Shown here: positions 53,538 to 62,466 of the stretch, one piece after another | Position numbering within the stretch: position 1 is the stretch's first letter | How the letters are laid out: every line of letters starts with the position of its first letter | DNA from: Paenibacillus sp. VTT E-133291 | Lineage (GTDB): Bacteria; Bacillota; Bacilli; Paenibacillales; Paenibacillaceae | DNA length: 64,000 bases | Assembly: GCF_002264395.1 (NCBI RefSeq) | Contig: NZ_NFVA01000016.1 | Coordinates: forward strand, 1 to 64,000 | Direction of reading: 5' to 3' | Notes under the pieces: model-generated | The model's database searches: none | The model's input: only the letters and a program-made list of their open reading frames with translations | Told to the model about the DNA's origin: nothing | Position numbers and translations under genes: made by a program

Positions 53538-53717
53538 TTGGATCCGATGACAAAAATGTGGTTGTCCCTGATTGCAATGCTGATTATGGGACTGTCTGTA
53601 TTTCTAATAACTTTTGCTCGGAGCAAAACAAAGGGACTGCTTAAAGCACTGCTGTCTATCCTTGCGTTTATCATCATGTTAGTTGGCCTATTGGGCGGAG
53701 TTGTTTCGATTATGTAA
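53538..53717 (+). CDS. Small DUF2768 membrane protein (YphE-like)
   Basis: A 59-residue protein of two membrane helices (MWLSLIAMLIMGLSVFLITFA and LLSILAFIIMLVGLLGGVV) around a short basic loop. It resembles the DUF2768 family; B. subtilis YphE lies at the same place after gpsA. The TTG at 53538, with GGGGG 7 bases upstream, is used; ATG 53523 would add five residues but lacks a binding site. Function unknown, sporulation-linked in context. Confidence 0.75.
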   Translation: MDPMTKMWLSLIAMLIMGLSVFLITFARSKTKGLLKALLSILAFIIMLVGLLGGVVSIM

Positions 53718-53751
53718 GCAGTTACATAATGTTAAGGAAGGAAGTAACATC

Positions 53752-54120
53752 ATGAAATCGCAAAATGGCGTCACCGTTATATTTCAACCTGAAGGTCGTA
53801 AAGCTGTGGTAAATCGCGGTATCTCGTTACTGGAAGCAGCTCGTAAAGCCGGAGTGACGATAACCACACGCTGTGGAGGAAAAGCAGGCTGTCTGATGTG
53901 CAAGGTTAAAATTGCGAATGAAGAGGCCACAGCGCTGAGACCGCCAGGGGATATTGAACGACGTAAGCTTGGAACTACGTTAGAAGAAGGAGTGCGTCTG
54001 GCCTGTCAGGCTGCCGTATGGAGCGATGTGACCGTTCAGGTGCCAGAAGATCCACTTAAGGCTGCTGTACGCCGTAAGCTTGAAGCTGCGCGGCGTGGGG
54101 AAGAAGATGAGCTGTGGTAG
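53752..54120 (+). CDS. [2Fe-2S] ferredoxin
   Basis: A 122-residue ferredoxin-fold protein. The cluster ligands are in RCGGKAGCLMC (C-x5-C-x2-C) with the fourth Cys in LACQAA, the spacing of adrenodoxin-type rather than plant-type ferredoxins. The last 20 residues are highly charged. GGAAGGAAG precedes ATG 53752. It lies between two sporulation-context genes, and no partner reductase is nearby. Confidence 0.88.
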   Translation: MKSQNGVTVIFQPEGRKAVVNRGISLLEAARKAGVTITTRCGGKAGCLMCKVKIANEEATALRPPGDIERRKLGTTLEEGVRLACQAAVWSDVTVQVPEDPLKAAVRRKLEAARRGEEDELW

Positions 54121-54150
54121 TGTTAGATTGTCACCGTGGGAGGGACTCGG

Positions 54151-54897
54151 TTGGAGTTTATACGCAGAAAGAAGAAACTAAAGGCAGGAGCAAGACTTTT
54201 TCTAGTAGTGGTGTCAATCACTCTTACTCTTTCGGGATGTCTGTATCCCGGAGAAGAAAAGCGTGCTAGCGTTAATTATCGAGAAAGTGTTAAGCGGATA
54301 CAAGCAGCCGTTGATGATTTTCAACAGGAGGAAGGTGTGCTTCCGATCCTTAATGCGGATGAAGCCACTCCAAGATATGAGAAGTTCCGGATTGACCTAG
54401 GCAAGCTGAACAATAAGGGATATTTGGAAGATATTCCGGCTACGGCTTTTGAACAGGGCGGAAGTGCTTATTTTCTTATATTGAATGAGGAAAGCGATCC
54501 TGTTGTTAAGGTTATGGATCTTGTCACCGTCCAGAAGGTGAATGATGTGCAGCGTCAGATAAATCGTTATAAATCAGCTCATGACGGCTCTTTGCCCGTA
54601 CTTGATGAGCTATATCCAGGAGTTTACACCATTGATCATAAGAAGGCAGGTACAAGCTCCATATCATTAACTAGCGTCTATTCCGGTCAGAATCTTGATT
54701 TCATTATGGATAAGGCTGGAACGGTCTACGTAGATTATGTCTTTGATATTATAGCTGCCATCGAAAAGAATGGTGGAGAACATGACAAGAAAAAGGACCT
54801 GCGACTGGATTTGGAGGAAGCTTCGTATTACGTGCCCGTGAAGTCTTTACCGTATCTATGGATTAACAATCAGCCGGTTCCGCAGCCTCCTAGCTAA
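54151..54897 (+). CDS. YphF-like lipoprotein
   Basis: A 248-residue secreted protein with an N-terminal signal peptide and lipobox LSGC, followed by a helical segment (SVKRIQAAVDDFQQEEGVLPIL) repeated later in related form (KVNDVQRQINRYKSAHDGSLPVL). B. subtilis YphF has the same size and place, upstream of spoIVA. Function unknown. TTG 54151 lies 6 bases after GGGAGGG. Confidence 0.8.
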   Translation: MEFIRRKKKLKAGARLFLVVVSITLTLSGCLYPGEEKRASVNYRESVKRIQAAVDDFQQEEGVLPILNADEATPRYEKFRIDLGKLNNKGYLEDIPATAFEQGGSAYFLILNEESDPVVKVMDLVTVQKVNDVQRQINRYKSAHDGSLPVLDELYPGVYTIDHKKAGTSSISLTSVYSGQNLDFIMDKAGTVYVDYVFDIIAAIEKNGGEHDKKKDLRLDLEEASYYVPVKSLPYLWINNQPVPQPPS

Positions 54898-54905
54898 AGT
54901 TAAAG

Positions 54906-54953
54906 AACGCCTAATACTTCGGATATTTTCCGAAGTATTAGGCGTTTTTTTGT
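54906..54953 (+). terminator. Strong intrinsic terminator after the YphF-like gene
   Basis: An 18-bp perfect stem AACGCCTAATACTTCGGA and complement, 5-base loop, then TTTTT. Confidence 0.92.
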
Positions 54954-55130
54954 GTCTTAACAGAAACTTAACGGTCTGTTATAAATCGCAGATGGAATTA
55001 AGGCTAAGTTCAATAGCACGTAAGACTCGAATGCTAGAATGAAGGTAAGAAAGGAGATTCAGTTCAGGCTAGAGATCAATCATGAAAAATTCGTAATCAT
55101 TCAAAATTAGTGAAAAAGGATGTTGATGAC

Positions 55131-57185
55131 ATGAAAAAAAGATTCATATGGACGCTTTCAGCGGCATTACTCCTGACCCCGCTTATTCCAATAGGCGCAA
55201 TGGCTTCCAGCAGCGTAGTTGCGGTTTCTTCTAAACCGCTAGAGAAGCTCGCTTCTGAGAAAGCAGCGCTTCTAACTGAACAATATGGGATAACCAGCGT
55301 GCAGTATGCCTTGATCGACAATGGAGTGATCAAAGTATCGGGACAATCAGGAATTAACGACATAGAAGGAAAAATCCCTTTAACGAAGGAAACCATCTAT
55401 GGCATTGGCTCTACGAGCAAAATGTTTACCGCCTCAGCAGTCATGAAATTAGTGGATGAAGGTAAAATCAATCTCGATACACCCGTTGTACAATATATTA
55501 CGGATTTCATGATGGAAGATGATCGTTACAAAAAGATTACTCCGCGCATGTTGTTGAATCATTCATCAGGTTTTCAAGGTTCGACTTTAGCTAGTGCATT
55601 TCTATTTGATGATCCAGATACGTACGTACACGATACGCTGCTAGAGCACTTGTCTACACAGAAATTAAAGGCAGAACCGGGAGCTTTTTCAGTGTATTGC
55701 AATGATGGGTTTACGCTCGCAGAAATTCTTGTAGAAAGAGTCAGTAAAATGACTTTCACGGAATTCATTCATCATAATTTTGCTGTACCTATGGGTATGA
55801 ACCATACCATGACGCCACAAGACAAGGTAGATTCAAGCAAATTTGCAGGTCTTTACTCTCCTGCCTTCGAGGGCCAGCTCCCGACGGAGACGACCAATGC
55901 TATTGGTACAGGCGGAATCTACTCTACTGCTGAGGATTTAGTCCGATTCTCGGAAATCTTTACTGGGAAGCGAGCAGATGTACTCTCAACCAAATCAGTA
56001 CAGGCCATGGAGCAAGAAGAGTATAGAAAGGGATTTTGGCCCAAAGATGACGGGGATAATTCTGCTGACTACGGACTTGGTTGGGACAGTGTACGATTAT
56101 TCCCTTTTAACGATTATGGTATAAAAGCTCTTGTTAAAGGAGGAGACACACAGATGTATCATTCCTCCCTCGTCGTGCTTCCAGAACAGAATATGGCTGC
56201 AGCAGTCATTTCCTCGGGGGGGAGCTCCGTAATTAATCAGCTGCTGGCAAGTGAACTGCTCCTTCAGGCGATGAAAGAGAAGGGCGCAATTAAAGAAATC
56301 AAGCCAGATAAATCATTTGGCAAGCCAGTTAAGGCTGACATGCCAAAAGACCTTGTGAAGTTCGCAGGTTATTACAGTGCGCTTAGCAGCCAATGGAAGG
56401 TAACTATTAAAGGCGGGGAACTCTTTTTATCAGGAACGACTGCCCCGGAACAAAAATTTATTTACACCACAGATGGAACTTTTGTTGATGAGGAAGGCAG
56501 CACAAAGGTTAATTTTGTTAAGGAAAGTAACGGACGGACTTATTTGTGGATGAGTCAGTATATTTCGGTTCCTGAATTAGGCCAGCTTGCATTTTCTGAA
56601 TACAAGGCAGAGAAATTGGAAGTTGCAGCATTGAATAAAGAAACCGCAGATGCGTGGGCAAAAAGAGAAGGTAAGTCATACTATCCAGTCAGCGAGAAAT
56701 TCAGTTCCATCACCTATATGAACATGATTAGGCCAACAATACAGACAAGCGAAGGTTACTTCAGAGATATGAAGATAACAGGTCCAAATACGGCTCAGGG
56801 CCAGCACGAAATTCCTGGCATCGCGGGCCGGGATACATTGGATATTCTTTTCTATGCAAAAGAAGGCATAGAGTTCTTTAATGCGGCTGGAACCTTGTAT
56901 ATGAGTGAAGACGGCGTGATGCCGCTGTATAAAGGCAAATCGTCGATAACTACGATACAGGCGGATGGTTATGCTAGATGGTTCAGCGTTCCTGAAACAG
57001 CAGCTGGAAAGAAAATGGTAGTCAAGATGCCGGCAAAAGGGGCTTTTATGGTATACGATGAAACGGGAGCCCTTGTAAATAACACGGTCATAAGCAGTAA
57101 AAATGAAGTTGTACTGCCTGAGAAGGGCTATATTGTATTTGCCGGGAATGCCGGATCTTCTTTTGGTATTGCCCTAGTGAAATAG
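55131..57185 (+). CDS. Secreted serine hydrolase, beta-lactamase/PBP-like family
   Basis: A 684-residue secreted protein. A signal peptide (MKKRFIWTLSAALLLTPLIPIGAMA) leads to a class C beta-lactamase/esterase fold with STSK (nucleophile Ser; GSTSKMF), YCN as the second motif and KGGD as the likely third. A large C-terminal extension (~400-684) of beta-rich domains follows (domains like PDKSFGKPVKADMPKDLVKFAGYYSAL). Peptidase or esterase activity is expected; substrate unknown. ATG 55131 has AAAAGGA about 12 bases upstream. It interrupts the order yphF-spoIVA known from B. subtilis, so it looks inserted. Confidence 0.85.
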   Translation: MKKRFIWTLSAALLLTPLIPIGAMASSSVVAVSSKPLEKLASEKAALLTEQYGITSVQYALIDNGVIKVSGQSGINDIEGKIPLTKETIYGIGSTSKMFTASAVMKLVDEGKINLDTPVVQYITDFMMEDDRYKKITPRMLLNHSSGFQGSTLASAFLFDDPDTYVHDTLLEHLSTQKLKAEPGAFSVYCNDGFTLAEILVERVSKMTFTEFIHHNFAVPMGMNHTMTPQDKVDSSKFAGLYSPAFEGQLPTETTNAIGTGGIYSTAEDLVRFSEIFTGKRADVLSTKSVQAMEQEEYRKGFWPKDDGDNSADYGLGWDSVRLFPFNDYGIKALVKGGDTQMYHSSLVVLPEQNMAAAVISSGGSSVINQLLASELLLQAMKEKGAIKEIKPDKSFGKPVKADMPKDLVKFAGYYSALSSQWKVTIKGGELFLSGTTAPEQKFIYTTDGTFVDEEGSTKVNFVKESNGRTYLWMSQYISVPELGQLAFSEYKAEKLEVAALNKETADAWAKREGKSYYPVSEKFSSITYMNMIRPTIQTSEGYFRDMKITGPNTAQGQHEIPGIAGRDTLDILFYAKEGIEFFNAAGTLYMSEDGVMPLYKGKSSITTIQADGYARWFSVPETAAGKKMVVKMPAKGAFMVYDETGALVNNTVISSKNEVVLPEKGYIVFAGNAGSSFGIALVK

Positions 57186-57595
57186 TGAGTAGAATGAAAG
57201 CATTCTAAGCTTCCAAATATTCTATAATTTTCTTCATGCATATCCACTAAAATAGTTCTATCAATGAATCCTACCTCATATGATGAATGAGTAAGCTTCC
57301 GGGCGTCAGACGCCTTGCGGCGCGCACAACTGATTTTTAGAAATTACATTGCAAAATGCGCGATTATGGGTCATAAATTCGTTCCGGATACATATGATGA
57401 TACTAGTCCAAATGCATGTCCGAGCATTCGGAGTTTAGCGCGGGGCCAGTACGTCCCGGTCGAAAGCAGCTAGGCTTCGGGCGGGCATACGATAAGTCCG
57501 GTGGATGTCCTGCAAGGGTCAGATTACCGGCGGAACGCGAAGTCGATGCTCTTCAGGCATTTTTTCTTCGGAGTAATATGAGGAGGGGATCTCTT
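57186..57595. other. Leader region of spoIVA; no gene seen
   Basis: About 410 bp without a supported gene. It holds the sigma-E-like promoter at 57370-57398, a second CATATGAT at 57277-57284, and a small GC-rich palindrome (GGCGTC A GACGCC near 57303). An open frame from 57416 runs into spoIVA but its translation does not match SpoIVA. Confidence 0.6.
57370..57398 (+). promoter_or_regulatory. Candidate sigma-E promoter of spoIVA
   Basis: GTCATAAA (57370-57377) and CATATGAT (57391-57398) with 13 bp between resemble the mother-cell sigma-E -35 and -10 elements. spoIVA is sigma-E dependent in B. subtilis. The 5' UTR would be about 190 bases. Confidence 0.45.
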
Positions 57596-59074
57596 TTGGA
57601 AAAAGTGGATATTTTCAAGGACATTGCCGAGCGTACCGGCGGAGACATTTATCTTGGCGTCGTCGGCGCGGTTCGCACGGGGAAATCGACATTTATCAAG
57701 CGCTTCATGGAAACAATTGTCCTGCCTAACATCACGAATGAGGCAGATCGGGTAAGAGCTGTGGATGAGCTTCCGCAAAGCGCAGCAGGCAAAACAATTA
57801 TGACCACTGAACCTAAGTTCGTGCCTAACAGCGCAGTGCAAATCAAGGTTGCGGAAGGGCTTGAGGTTAATGTTCGACTGGTAGACTGTGTGGGTTACGC
57901 TGTAGAAGGCGCTAAAGGCTACGAGGATGAGAATGGACCAAGAATGATCTCTACACCTTGGTTTGAGGAGCCAATTCCTTTTCAGGAAGCGGCAGAGATC
58001 GGGACCCGTAAGGTCATCCAGGAGCATTCAACGCTTGGTGTTGTAGTAACAACAGATGGTACGATTGCAGAAATTCCGCGGAACTCGTACGTGGACTCTG
58101 AAGAACGCGTCATTGCAGAGCTGAAGGAAGTGGGTAAGCCATTTGTGCTGGTCATTAATTCGACTCGGCCGCGCAGTGAGGAAGCACAGCAGCTCCGCAG
58201 TGAGCTAGCCATCAAATACGATATCCCTGTCATGACGCTCAGCGCAGCAAACATGACTGAAGAGGACGTAACCGGTGTACTTCGTGAAGTATTATACGAA
58301 TTCCCTGTTCATGAAGTGAATGTGAACTTGCCGAGCTGGGTCATGGTGCTTGGAGAGAATCATTGGCTGCGTAGTAGCTATGAAAACTCCGTTCGCGATA
58401 CGGTAAAAGACATTCGCCGCTTGCGGGATGTTGACCGGCTCGTATCTCAGTTCACAGAGTATGACTTTATCGATAAAGCTGGCCTAAGTGGTATGAACAT
58501 GGGTCAGGGTGTAGCAGAGATCGATCTGTATGCCCCAGAAGAGCTGTATGATCAGGTTCTGATGGAGGTAGTAGGGGTTGAAATCCGCGGTAAGGATCAC
58601 TTGCTCCAGCTGATGCAGGAATTCTCACACGCGAAAAGAGAGTACGACCGTTTCTCGGAAGCTTTAGAAATGGTCAAGACTACCGGTTATGGTATTGCTG
58701 CTCCTTCGCTAGCTGAAATGGCGCTAGATGAACCAGAGCTGATTCGTCAAGGCTCTCGCTTCGGGGTTCGCTTAAAGGCCACCGCGCCATCAATTCATAT
58801 GATTCGTGTTGATGTTGAATCTGAGTTCTCACCAATCATTGGTACAGAGAAACAAAGTGAAGAGTTGGTTCGTTATCTGATGCAGGATTTCGAGAACGAC
58901 CCGATTAAGATTTGGGAATCCGATATTTTTGGGCGCTCCTTGCATTCCATTGTGAGGGAAGGTATACAAGGCAAGATCGCGATGATGCCGGATAATGCAC
59001 GCTACAAATTGCAAGAAACGCTTGGCCGGATCATCAATGAAGGCTCAGGCGGGCTTATTGCAATTATTCTCTAA
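57596..59074 (+). CDS. spoIVA: Stage IV sporulation protein A (coat morphogenetic ATPase)
   Basis: Forms the basement layer of the spore coat by ATP-driven polymerisation around the forespore. The 492-residue product equals B. subtilis SpoIVA in length. It begins MEKVDIFKDIAERTGGDIYLG, has the P-loop GAVRTGKST (24-32), LVDCVGY and DGTIAEI, and ends SGGLIAIIL. The start is TTG 57596, 7 bases after AGGAGGGG; the longer frame upstream is not conserved. Closed by a terminator. Confidence 0.97.
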   Translation: MEKVDIFKDIAERTGGDIYLGVVGAVRTGKSTFIKRFMETIVLPNITNEADRVRAVDELPQSAAGKTIMTTEPKFVPNSAVQIKVAEGLEVNVRLVDCVGYAVEGAKGYEDENGPRMISTPWFEEPIPFQEAAEIGTRKVIQEHSTLGVVVTTDGTIAEIPRNSYVDSEERVIAELKEVGKPFVLVINSTRPRSEEAQQLRSELAIKYDIPVMTLSAANMTEEDVTGVLREVLYEFPVHEVNVNLPSWVMVLGENHWLRSSYENSVRDTVKDIRRLRDVDRLVSQFTEYDFIDKAGLSGMNMGQGVAEIDLYAPEELYDQVLMEVVGVEIRGKDHLLQLMQEFSHAKREYDRFSEALEMVKTTGYGIAAPSLAEMALDEPELIRQGSRFGVRLKATAPSIHMIRVDVESEFSPIIGTEKQSEELVRYLMQDFENDPIKIWESDIFGRSLHSIVREGIQGKIAMMPDNARYKLQETLGRIINEGSGGLIAIIL

Positions 59075-59094
59075 CTTAAATTTAAGCAGATTGG

Positions 59095-59122
59095 AAGAGT
59101 GGGAGAGATCCCACTCTTTTTA
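59095..59122 (+). terminator. Intrinsic terminator after spoIVA
   Basis: AAGAGTGGG / CCCACTCTT stem with a short loop, followed by TTTAT. Confidence 0.88.
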
Positions 59123-59389
59123 TGCGTAAAAATAATGAAACTTGATTCCTAGTTCCTATAATAACGGTGAATCTGACTCAATTTATTTCTGAAAAGAAGA
59201 ATTAACCTGGTCTTATAGGTCTATAAAATTAGATAGCAATTGGATGTTTATGCAAGTGTAGATGATAATTTCTACTCCTTTTTTGTCTAACTGCTTGAAT
59301 TTATGGATGGGCTGTATTACTATAAGTTTGTTGCGCTTCAAGGTCTATGGGCGCCAGTGTTCAGTAATAAACGGGATTATCACGTATAT
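59123..59389. other. Intergenic region before hbs; no gene seen
   Basis: AT-rich sequence without a supported ORF. A TATAAT (59157-59162) without a good -35 and a weak hairpin with a T-rich tail (GTAGA/TCTAC near 59260-59286) could bracket a short transcript of about 115 bases, but this is not well supported. Confidence 0.5.
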
Positions 59390-59418
59390 TTTACGTTTAA
59401 ACGGAAACAGTGTATGAT
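59390..59418 (+). promoter_or_regulatory. Candidate hbs promoter
   Basis: TTTACG (59390-59395) and TATGAT (59413-59418) at 17 bp, with a TG upstream of the -10. It lies 32 bp before the hbs start. Confidence 0.6.
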
Positions 59419-59449
59419 ACCGGAAATTTACTCAGGGAGGTGAGAAAAC

Positions 59450-59722
59450 ATGAATAAATCTGATTTGATCAATGTAGTTACAGAAGCAACTGAACTTCCC
59501 AAGAAGGATGCTACTAAAGCTGTAGATGCGGTTTTCGAAGCAATTACAGAAGCGCTGCAAAGCGGTGATAAAGTACAATTGGTTGGATTCGGAAACTTTG
59601 AAGTGCGCGAACGTTCCGCACGTAAAGGCCGTAACCCACAAACTGGTGAAGAAATCGAAATTCCTGCAAGCAAGGTACCGGCATTCAAACCTGGTAAAGC
59701 GCTGAAAGACGGAATCAAATAA
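59450..59722 (+). CDS. hbs: DNA-binding protein HU
   Basis: A 90-residue histone-like protein that bends and compacts DNA. It has [49 protein letters not shown] with the DNA-binding arm, and [11 protein letters not shown] very strong ribosome binding site GGGAGGTGA lies 6 bases before the ATG. Monocistronic with a promoter and terminator; lies after spoIVA as in B. subtilis. Confidence 0.97.
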   Translation: MNKSDLINVVTEATELPKKDATKAVDAVFEAITEALQSGDKVQLVGFGNFEVRERSARKGRNPQTGEEIEIPASKVPAFKPGKALKDGIK

Positions 59723-59765
59723 AGATTTCTACATATCAATCCCATAGTCTTTTTAAGTAACAACT

Positions 59766-59796
59766 ATGCCGCCCTCCAAGGCGGCATTTGTTTTTT
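59766..59796 (+). terminator. Intrinsic terminator after hbs
   Basis: ATGCCGCC (59766-59773) / GGCGGCAT (59780-59787) stem followed by TTGTTTTTT. Confidence 0.88.
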
Positions 59797-59839
59797 GGAA
59801 TAGCATGGGCTGTACATTAGGTTTAGAGGAGGATCAGCG

Positions 59840-60088
59840 ATGACGGATAAAAATACGAGCGAAAATCCGCTTCCGACAGGTAGCGACTATATTGTGGTGA
59901 AGGCTAAAGAAAATGGCGTTCAAGTCATTGGGCTAACTAGAGGTACGGATACACGCTTTCATCATACAGAGAAGCTAGACAAGGGTGAGGTGTTGATTGC
60001 CCAGTTTACCGATCATACCTCAGCAATGAAAATTCGCGGAAAAGCTGAGATTTTAACGAAACACGGACAATTGGAAAGCGAAAGCTGA
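59840..60088 (+). CDS. mtrB: trp RNA-binding attenuation protein TRAP
   Basis: An 82-residue TRAP subunit. The 11-mer ring binds tryptophan and then (G/U)AG repeats in the trp leader to terminate transcription. The core [48 protein letters not shown] is nearly identical to B. subtilis MtrB, including the RNA-contact Lys/Arg in MKIRG. The N terminus is about seven residues longer. No mtrA (folE) gene precedes it, unlike B. subtilis. GAGGAGGA precedes the ATG. Confidence 0.96.
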   Translation: MTDKNTSENPLPTGSDYIVVKAKENGVQVIGLTRGTDTRFHHTEKLDKGEVLIAQFTDHTSAMKIRGKAEILTKHGQLESES

Positions 60089-60113
60089 AAAGCAGGCATA
60101 GCCTGCTTTTTTT
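60087..60113 (+). terminator. Intrinsic terminator after mtrB
   Basis: AAAGCAGGC / GCCTGCTTT stem starting at the mtrB stop codon, followed by TTTT. Confidence 0.85.
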
Positions 60114-60182
60114 CAAAATATAGTAAGGGTGAATGATCATATCCACAAAAAAGTGGGTACTATGGATAAGGGGGGCGTGTCC

Positions 60183-60725
60183 ATGAACAAAGCCTGGTTG
60201 ATTGGTGCCGTATTACTCTTGACTGCGACCTCTGCTATTATTTTGCCGAAACTGGCAGACTTAGACTCATCCGTACAGCAGAGAAATGGGACAGTGGAGA
60301 CTTTTACCGGCAACCATAACACAGTGCTTGACAACGACAATCTTGTTGATATTCTGGGCGCTCTTCCGTTGACCTTACCCATAGATAGCGTAGGCTGGGA
60401 AGATCATGTTCTGTCACTGGATCTGAAAGTGAGCGGGAACGATCATGAACCTGAGGAACTCTATCAAAATATGGCTCAGGCTATATCCTTTGCCATTCAA
60501 GAAACCTCGAATGTGGATCAACTTCTACTTCGCATTGTGGTAGAAGATAAATGGCTTGGTAGCCGCCGGCTGCTGTTAGCCGGGGATATCAGACGTTCTG
60601 AGTGGTCTTATACGCTGCAAGATGAACTTCAGTCTGCGGGTAATCATCCTATATCGGATCGTCTCAAAACGGGCTTCCGCATTAGTGAAACCGAGCTCTG
60701 GAAGAAACAGTTCATTTATCCTTGA
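60183..60725 (+). CDS. Membrane-anchored protein of unknown function
   Basis: A 180-residue protein with a signal-anchor at the N terminus (AWLIGAVLLLTATSAIILP) and an extracytoplasmic domain (LGALPLTLPIDSVGWEDHVLSLDLKV, LLLRIVVEDKW). I do not recognise a family. ATG 60183 follows GGGGGGC by 7 bases; the frame is open to 60129. It sits between mtrB and hepS, where B. subtilis has no equivalent gene. Confidence 0.75.
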   Translation: MNKAWLIGAVLLLTATSAIILPKLADLDSSVQQRNGTVETFTGNHNTVLDNDNLVDILGALPLTLPIDSVGWEDHVLSLDLKVSGNDHEPEELYQNMAQAISFAIQETSNVDQLLLRIVVEDKWLGSRRLLLAGDIRRSEWSYTLQDELQSAGNHPISDRLKTGFRISETELWKKQFIYP

Positions 60726-60840
60726 ATGGATTAAAAGAAACTCAGGCGTACCACAGTGCGTGACAAAAAAACATGTGATATAATAGACAAGATTGTGAAC
60801 AAAATGAATTATTATTATGTCAATGGCTTCGGAGGCTGAA

Positions 60841-61710
60841 ATGAAACCGTACTGCATACCGCAACTGGCTAAACCCTACACCGACTACGACATGATTCAG
60901 AAGCATACGGATTTGCCGCCGTTTTCTGATGGCCGGGGTCATTTGTTATATATTTTTCTAAATCATGCTTCTTCTGCAAAAGGAAGTGCCGGAGAGTTGT
61001 ACACGCTTGTGACAGCGCTTGTTCAACTAGGTCTGGATACGCATGAGGTCATTGACCGTTCGAATGATAGACGGGGGGGAGACCCTATGCGTTCCCGTCA
61101 ATTGAAGGTACTGGCTGGCGATTACTTCAGTAGCTGGTTTTACCATTTGCTTGCAAAGAGTGATCAGATCGAGATGATTGGAATCTTGAGTAAGGCGATT
61201 GCAGATTTCAATGTCTTGAAAGCGAATCTCTACGTGAAGATGAGAGGCATACGTCTTTCGGCTGAACAATACTTGCGGCACATGGTACAGCTGAATATGC
61301 GGCTGTTCCTTTCTTTTACGCCTATGATTGAGAACTCCTTAGTGGAGTTGTGGGAGAAACTGCTGGCAGAATTCAGTCAGTGTGAGACCGTTGCTATTGA
61401 GCTTCTTCGTAGTGATAATCCTGCGAATGCAGGGAATGGTTATTGCTACTGGAAGATGATGGAGACTGCAACGGAGGAAGAACGCAAGCAACTTCAAGAC
61501 CTGAACCTTGATCAGAAGGAATGGAAGATGCTGAAAATGAAATATAAATGTGATTCGCAACTGACGGACAAGCTTCATCAATCGCTTCAGTCTATTCAGG
61601 GACTATTGCAAAGCGTTAATGACGAGAGTTTACTTAGAGAGCTAGAGATCGCGCTGGATCGTTTTCTCCTGCAGATGAAGGTCACAGGACAAGCAGCCGT
61701 GGAGGGTTAA
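60841..61710 (+). CDS. hepS: Heptaprenyl diphosphate synthase component I
   Basis: A 289-residue helical protein, the small non-catalytic subunit of the two-part heptaprenyl (menaquinone side chain) synthase. Recognisable pieces are GELYTLVTALVQLGLDTHEVID, RQLKVLAGDYFSSWFYHLLAKS and KANLYVKMRG. ATG 60841 follows GGAGGC by 5 bases. Starts a menaquinone block with menG; the catalytic subunit gene (hepT) is not in the window. Confidence 0.9.
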   Translation: MKPYCIPQLAKPYTDYDMIQKHTDLPPFSDGRGHLLYIFLNHASSAKGSAGELYTLVTALVQLGLDTHEVIDRSNDRRGGDPMRSRQLKVLAGDYFSSWFYHLLAKSDQIEMIGILSKAIADFNVLKANLYVKMRGIRLSAEQYLRHMVQLNMRLFLSFTPMIENSLVELWEKLLAEFSQCETVAIELLRSDNPANAGNGYCYWKMMETATEEERKQLQDLNLDQKEWKMLKMKYKCDSQLTDKLHQSLQSIQGLLQSVNDESLLRELEIALDRFLLQMKVTGQAAVEG

Positions 61711-61713
61711 GGG

Positions 61714-62466
61714 ATGACTATGGAAAAAACGACAACTGCTGTAGGTGACAACAGCAAACCAAAAGAGCAGTTTGTACATTCCGTATTTGAGAGTATTGCT
61801 GGAAAATACGATTTGATGAATGACATCCTAAGCTTTCGCCGCCACAAGGCATGGCGTAAATTCACGATGAAGAAGATGGGGATGAAGCGCGGGGATTCGG
61901 CCGTTGACCTATGTTGTGGAACCTGTGATTGGAGCATCGCTTTGGCGGAAGCCTCGCAGACTGGCAATGTAATCGGACTGGATTTCAGCGCAGGTATGCT
62001 TGAAGTAGGTCGCCGCAAAGTGGAAGAGCGCAAGCTTCAGGATCGTATTTCCCTGGTGCAGGGCAATGCTATGGAACTGCCTTTTGAAGACAATGCATTT
62101 GATTATGCAACGATTGGATTCGGACTACGCAATGTGCCAGATCCTGTTCAAGTGCTTAACGAAATGAAGCGGGTAGTAAAACCTGGTGGAATGGTTGTAT
62201 GTTTGGAGCTATCCAAGCCGATGAAACAGCCGTTTAAAGGTGTATATTTCTTTTATTTCCAGCGTGTGCTTCCATTGCTTGGTAAGTTATTCGCGAAAAG
62301 GTACGAGCAATACAAATGGCTGCCAGAATCGTTGGCAATGTTCCCAGACCGGGAGCAACTGGCCACTATTTTCCGTGAAACCGGACTTCAAAAAGTGGAA
62401 TCCTTCCCCTTGACCGGAGGCATCGCGGCATTACATATTGGGCTCAAGGAGAACGGGAATGTTTAA
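61714..62466 (+). CDS. menG: Demethylmenaquinone methyltransferase
   Basis: SAM-dependent UbiE/MenG methyltransferase for the last step of menaquinone synthesis. The 250-residue protein has VFESIAGKYDLMNDILSFRRHKAWRKF, DLCCGTCDWSIALA as the SAM loop, NVIGLDFSAGML and IGFGLRNVPD. GGAGGG precedes ATG 61714 by 7 bases. It is 3 bp after hepS and overlaps the prenyltransferase gene by 8 bp. Confidence 0.95.
   Translation: MTMEKTTTAVGDNSKPKEQFVHSVFESIAGKYDLMNDILSFRRHKAWRKFTMKKMGMKRGDSAVDLCCGTCDWSIALAEASQTGNVIGLDFSAGMLEVGRRKVEERKLQDRISLVQGNAMELPFEDNAFDYATIGFGLRNVPDPVQVLNEMKRVVKPGGMVVCLELSKPMKQPFKGVYFFYFQRVLPLLGKLFAKRYEQYKWLPESLAMFPDREQLATIFRETGLQKVESFPLTGGIAALHIGLKENGNV

Noticed and set aside
57416..57595. 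N-terminal extension of spoIVA by 60 codons
   Set aside because: The translation is not SpoIVA-like, and the TTG at 57596 has a strong ribosome binding site and gives exactly the B. subtilis length.
57524..58027. A 167-codon minus-strand frame over the spoIVA start
   Set aside because: Antisense to conserved SpoIVA; no supporting signals.
59157..59286. Possible small RNA upstream of hbs
   Set aside because: The -35 is missing and the hairpin is only 5 bp; support is too weak to call a gene.
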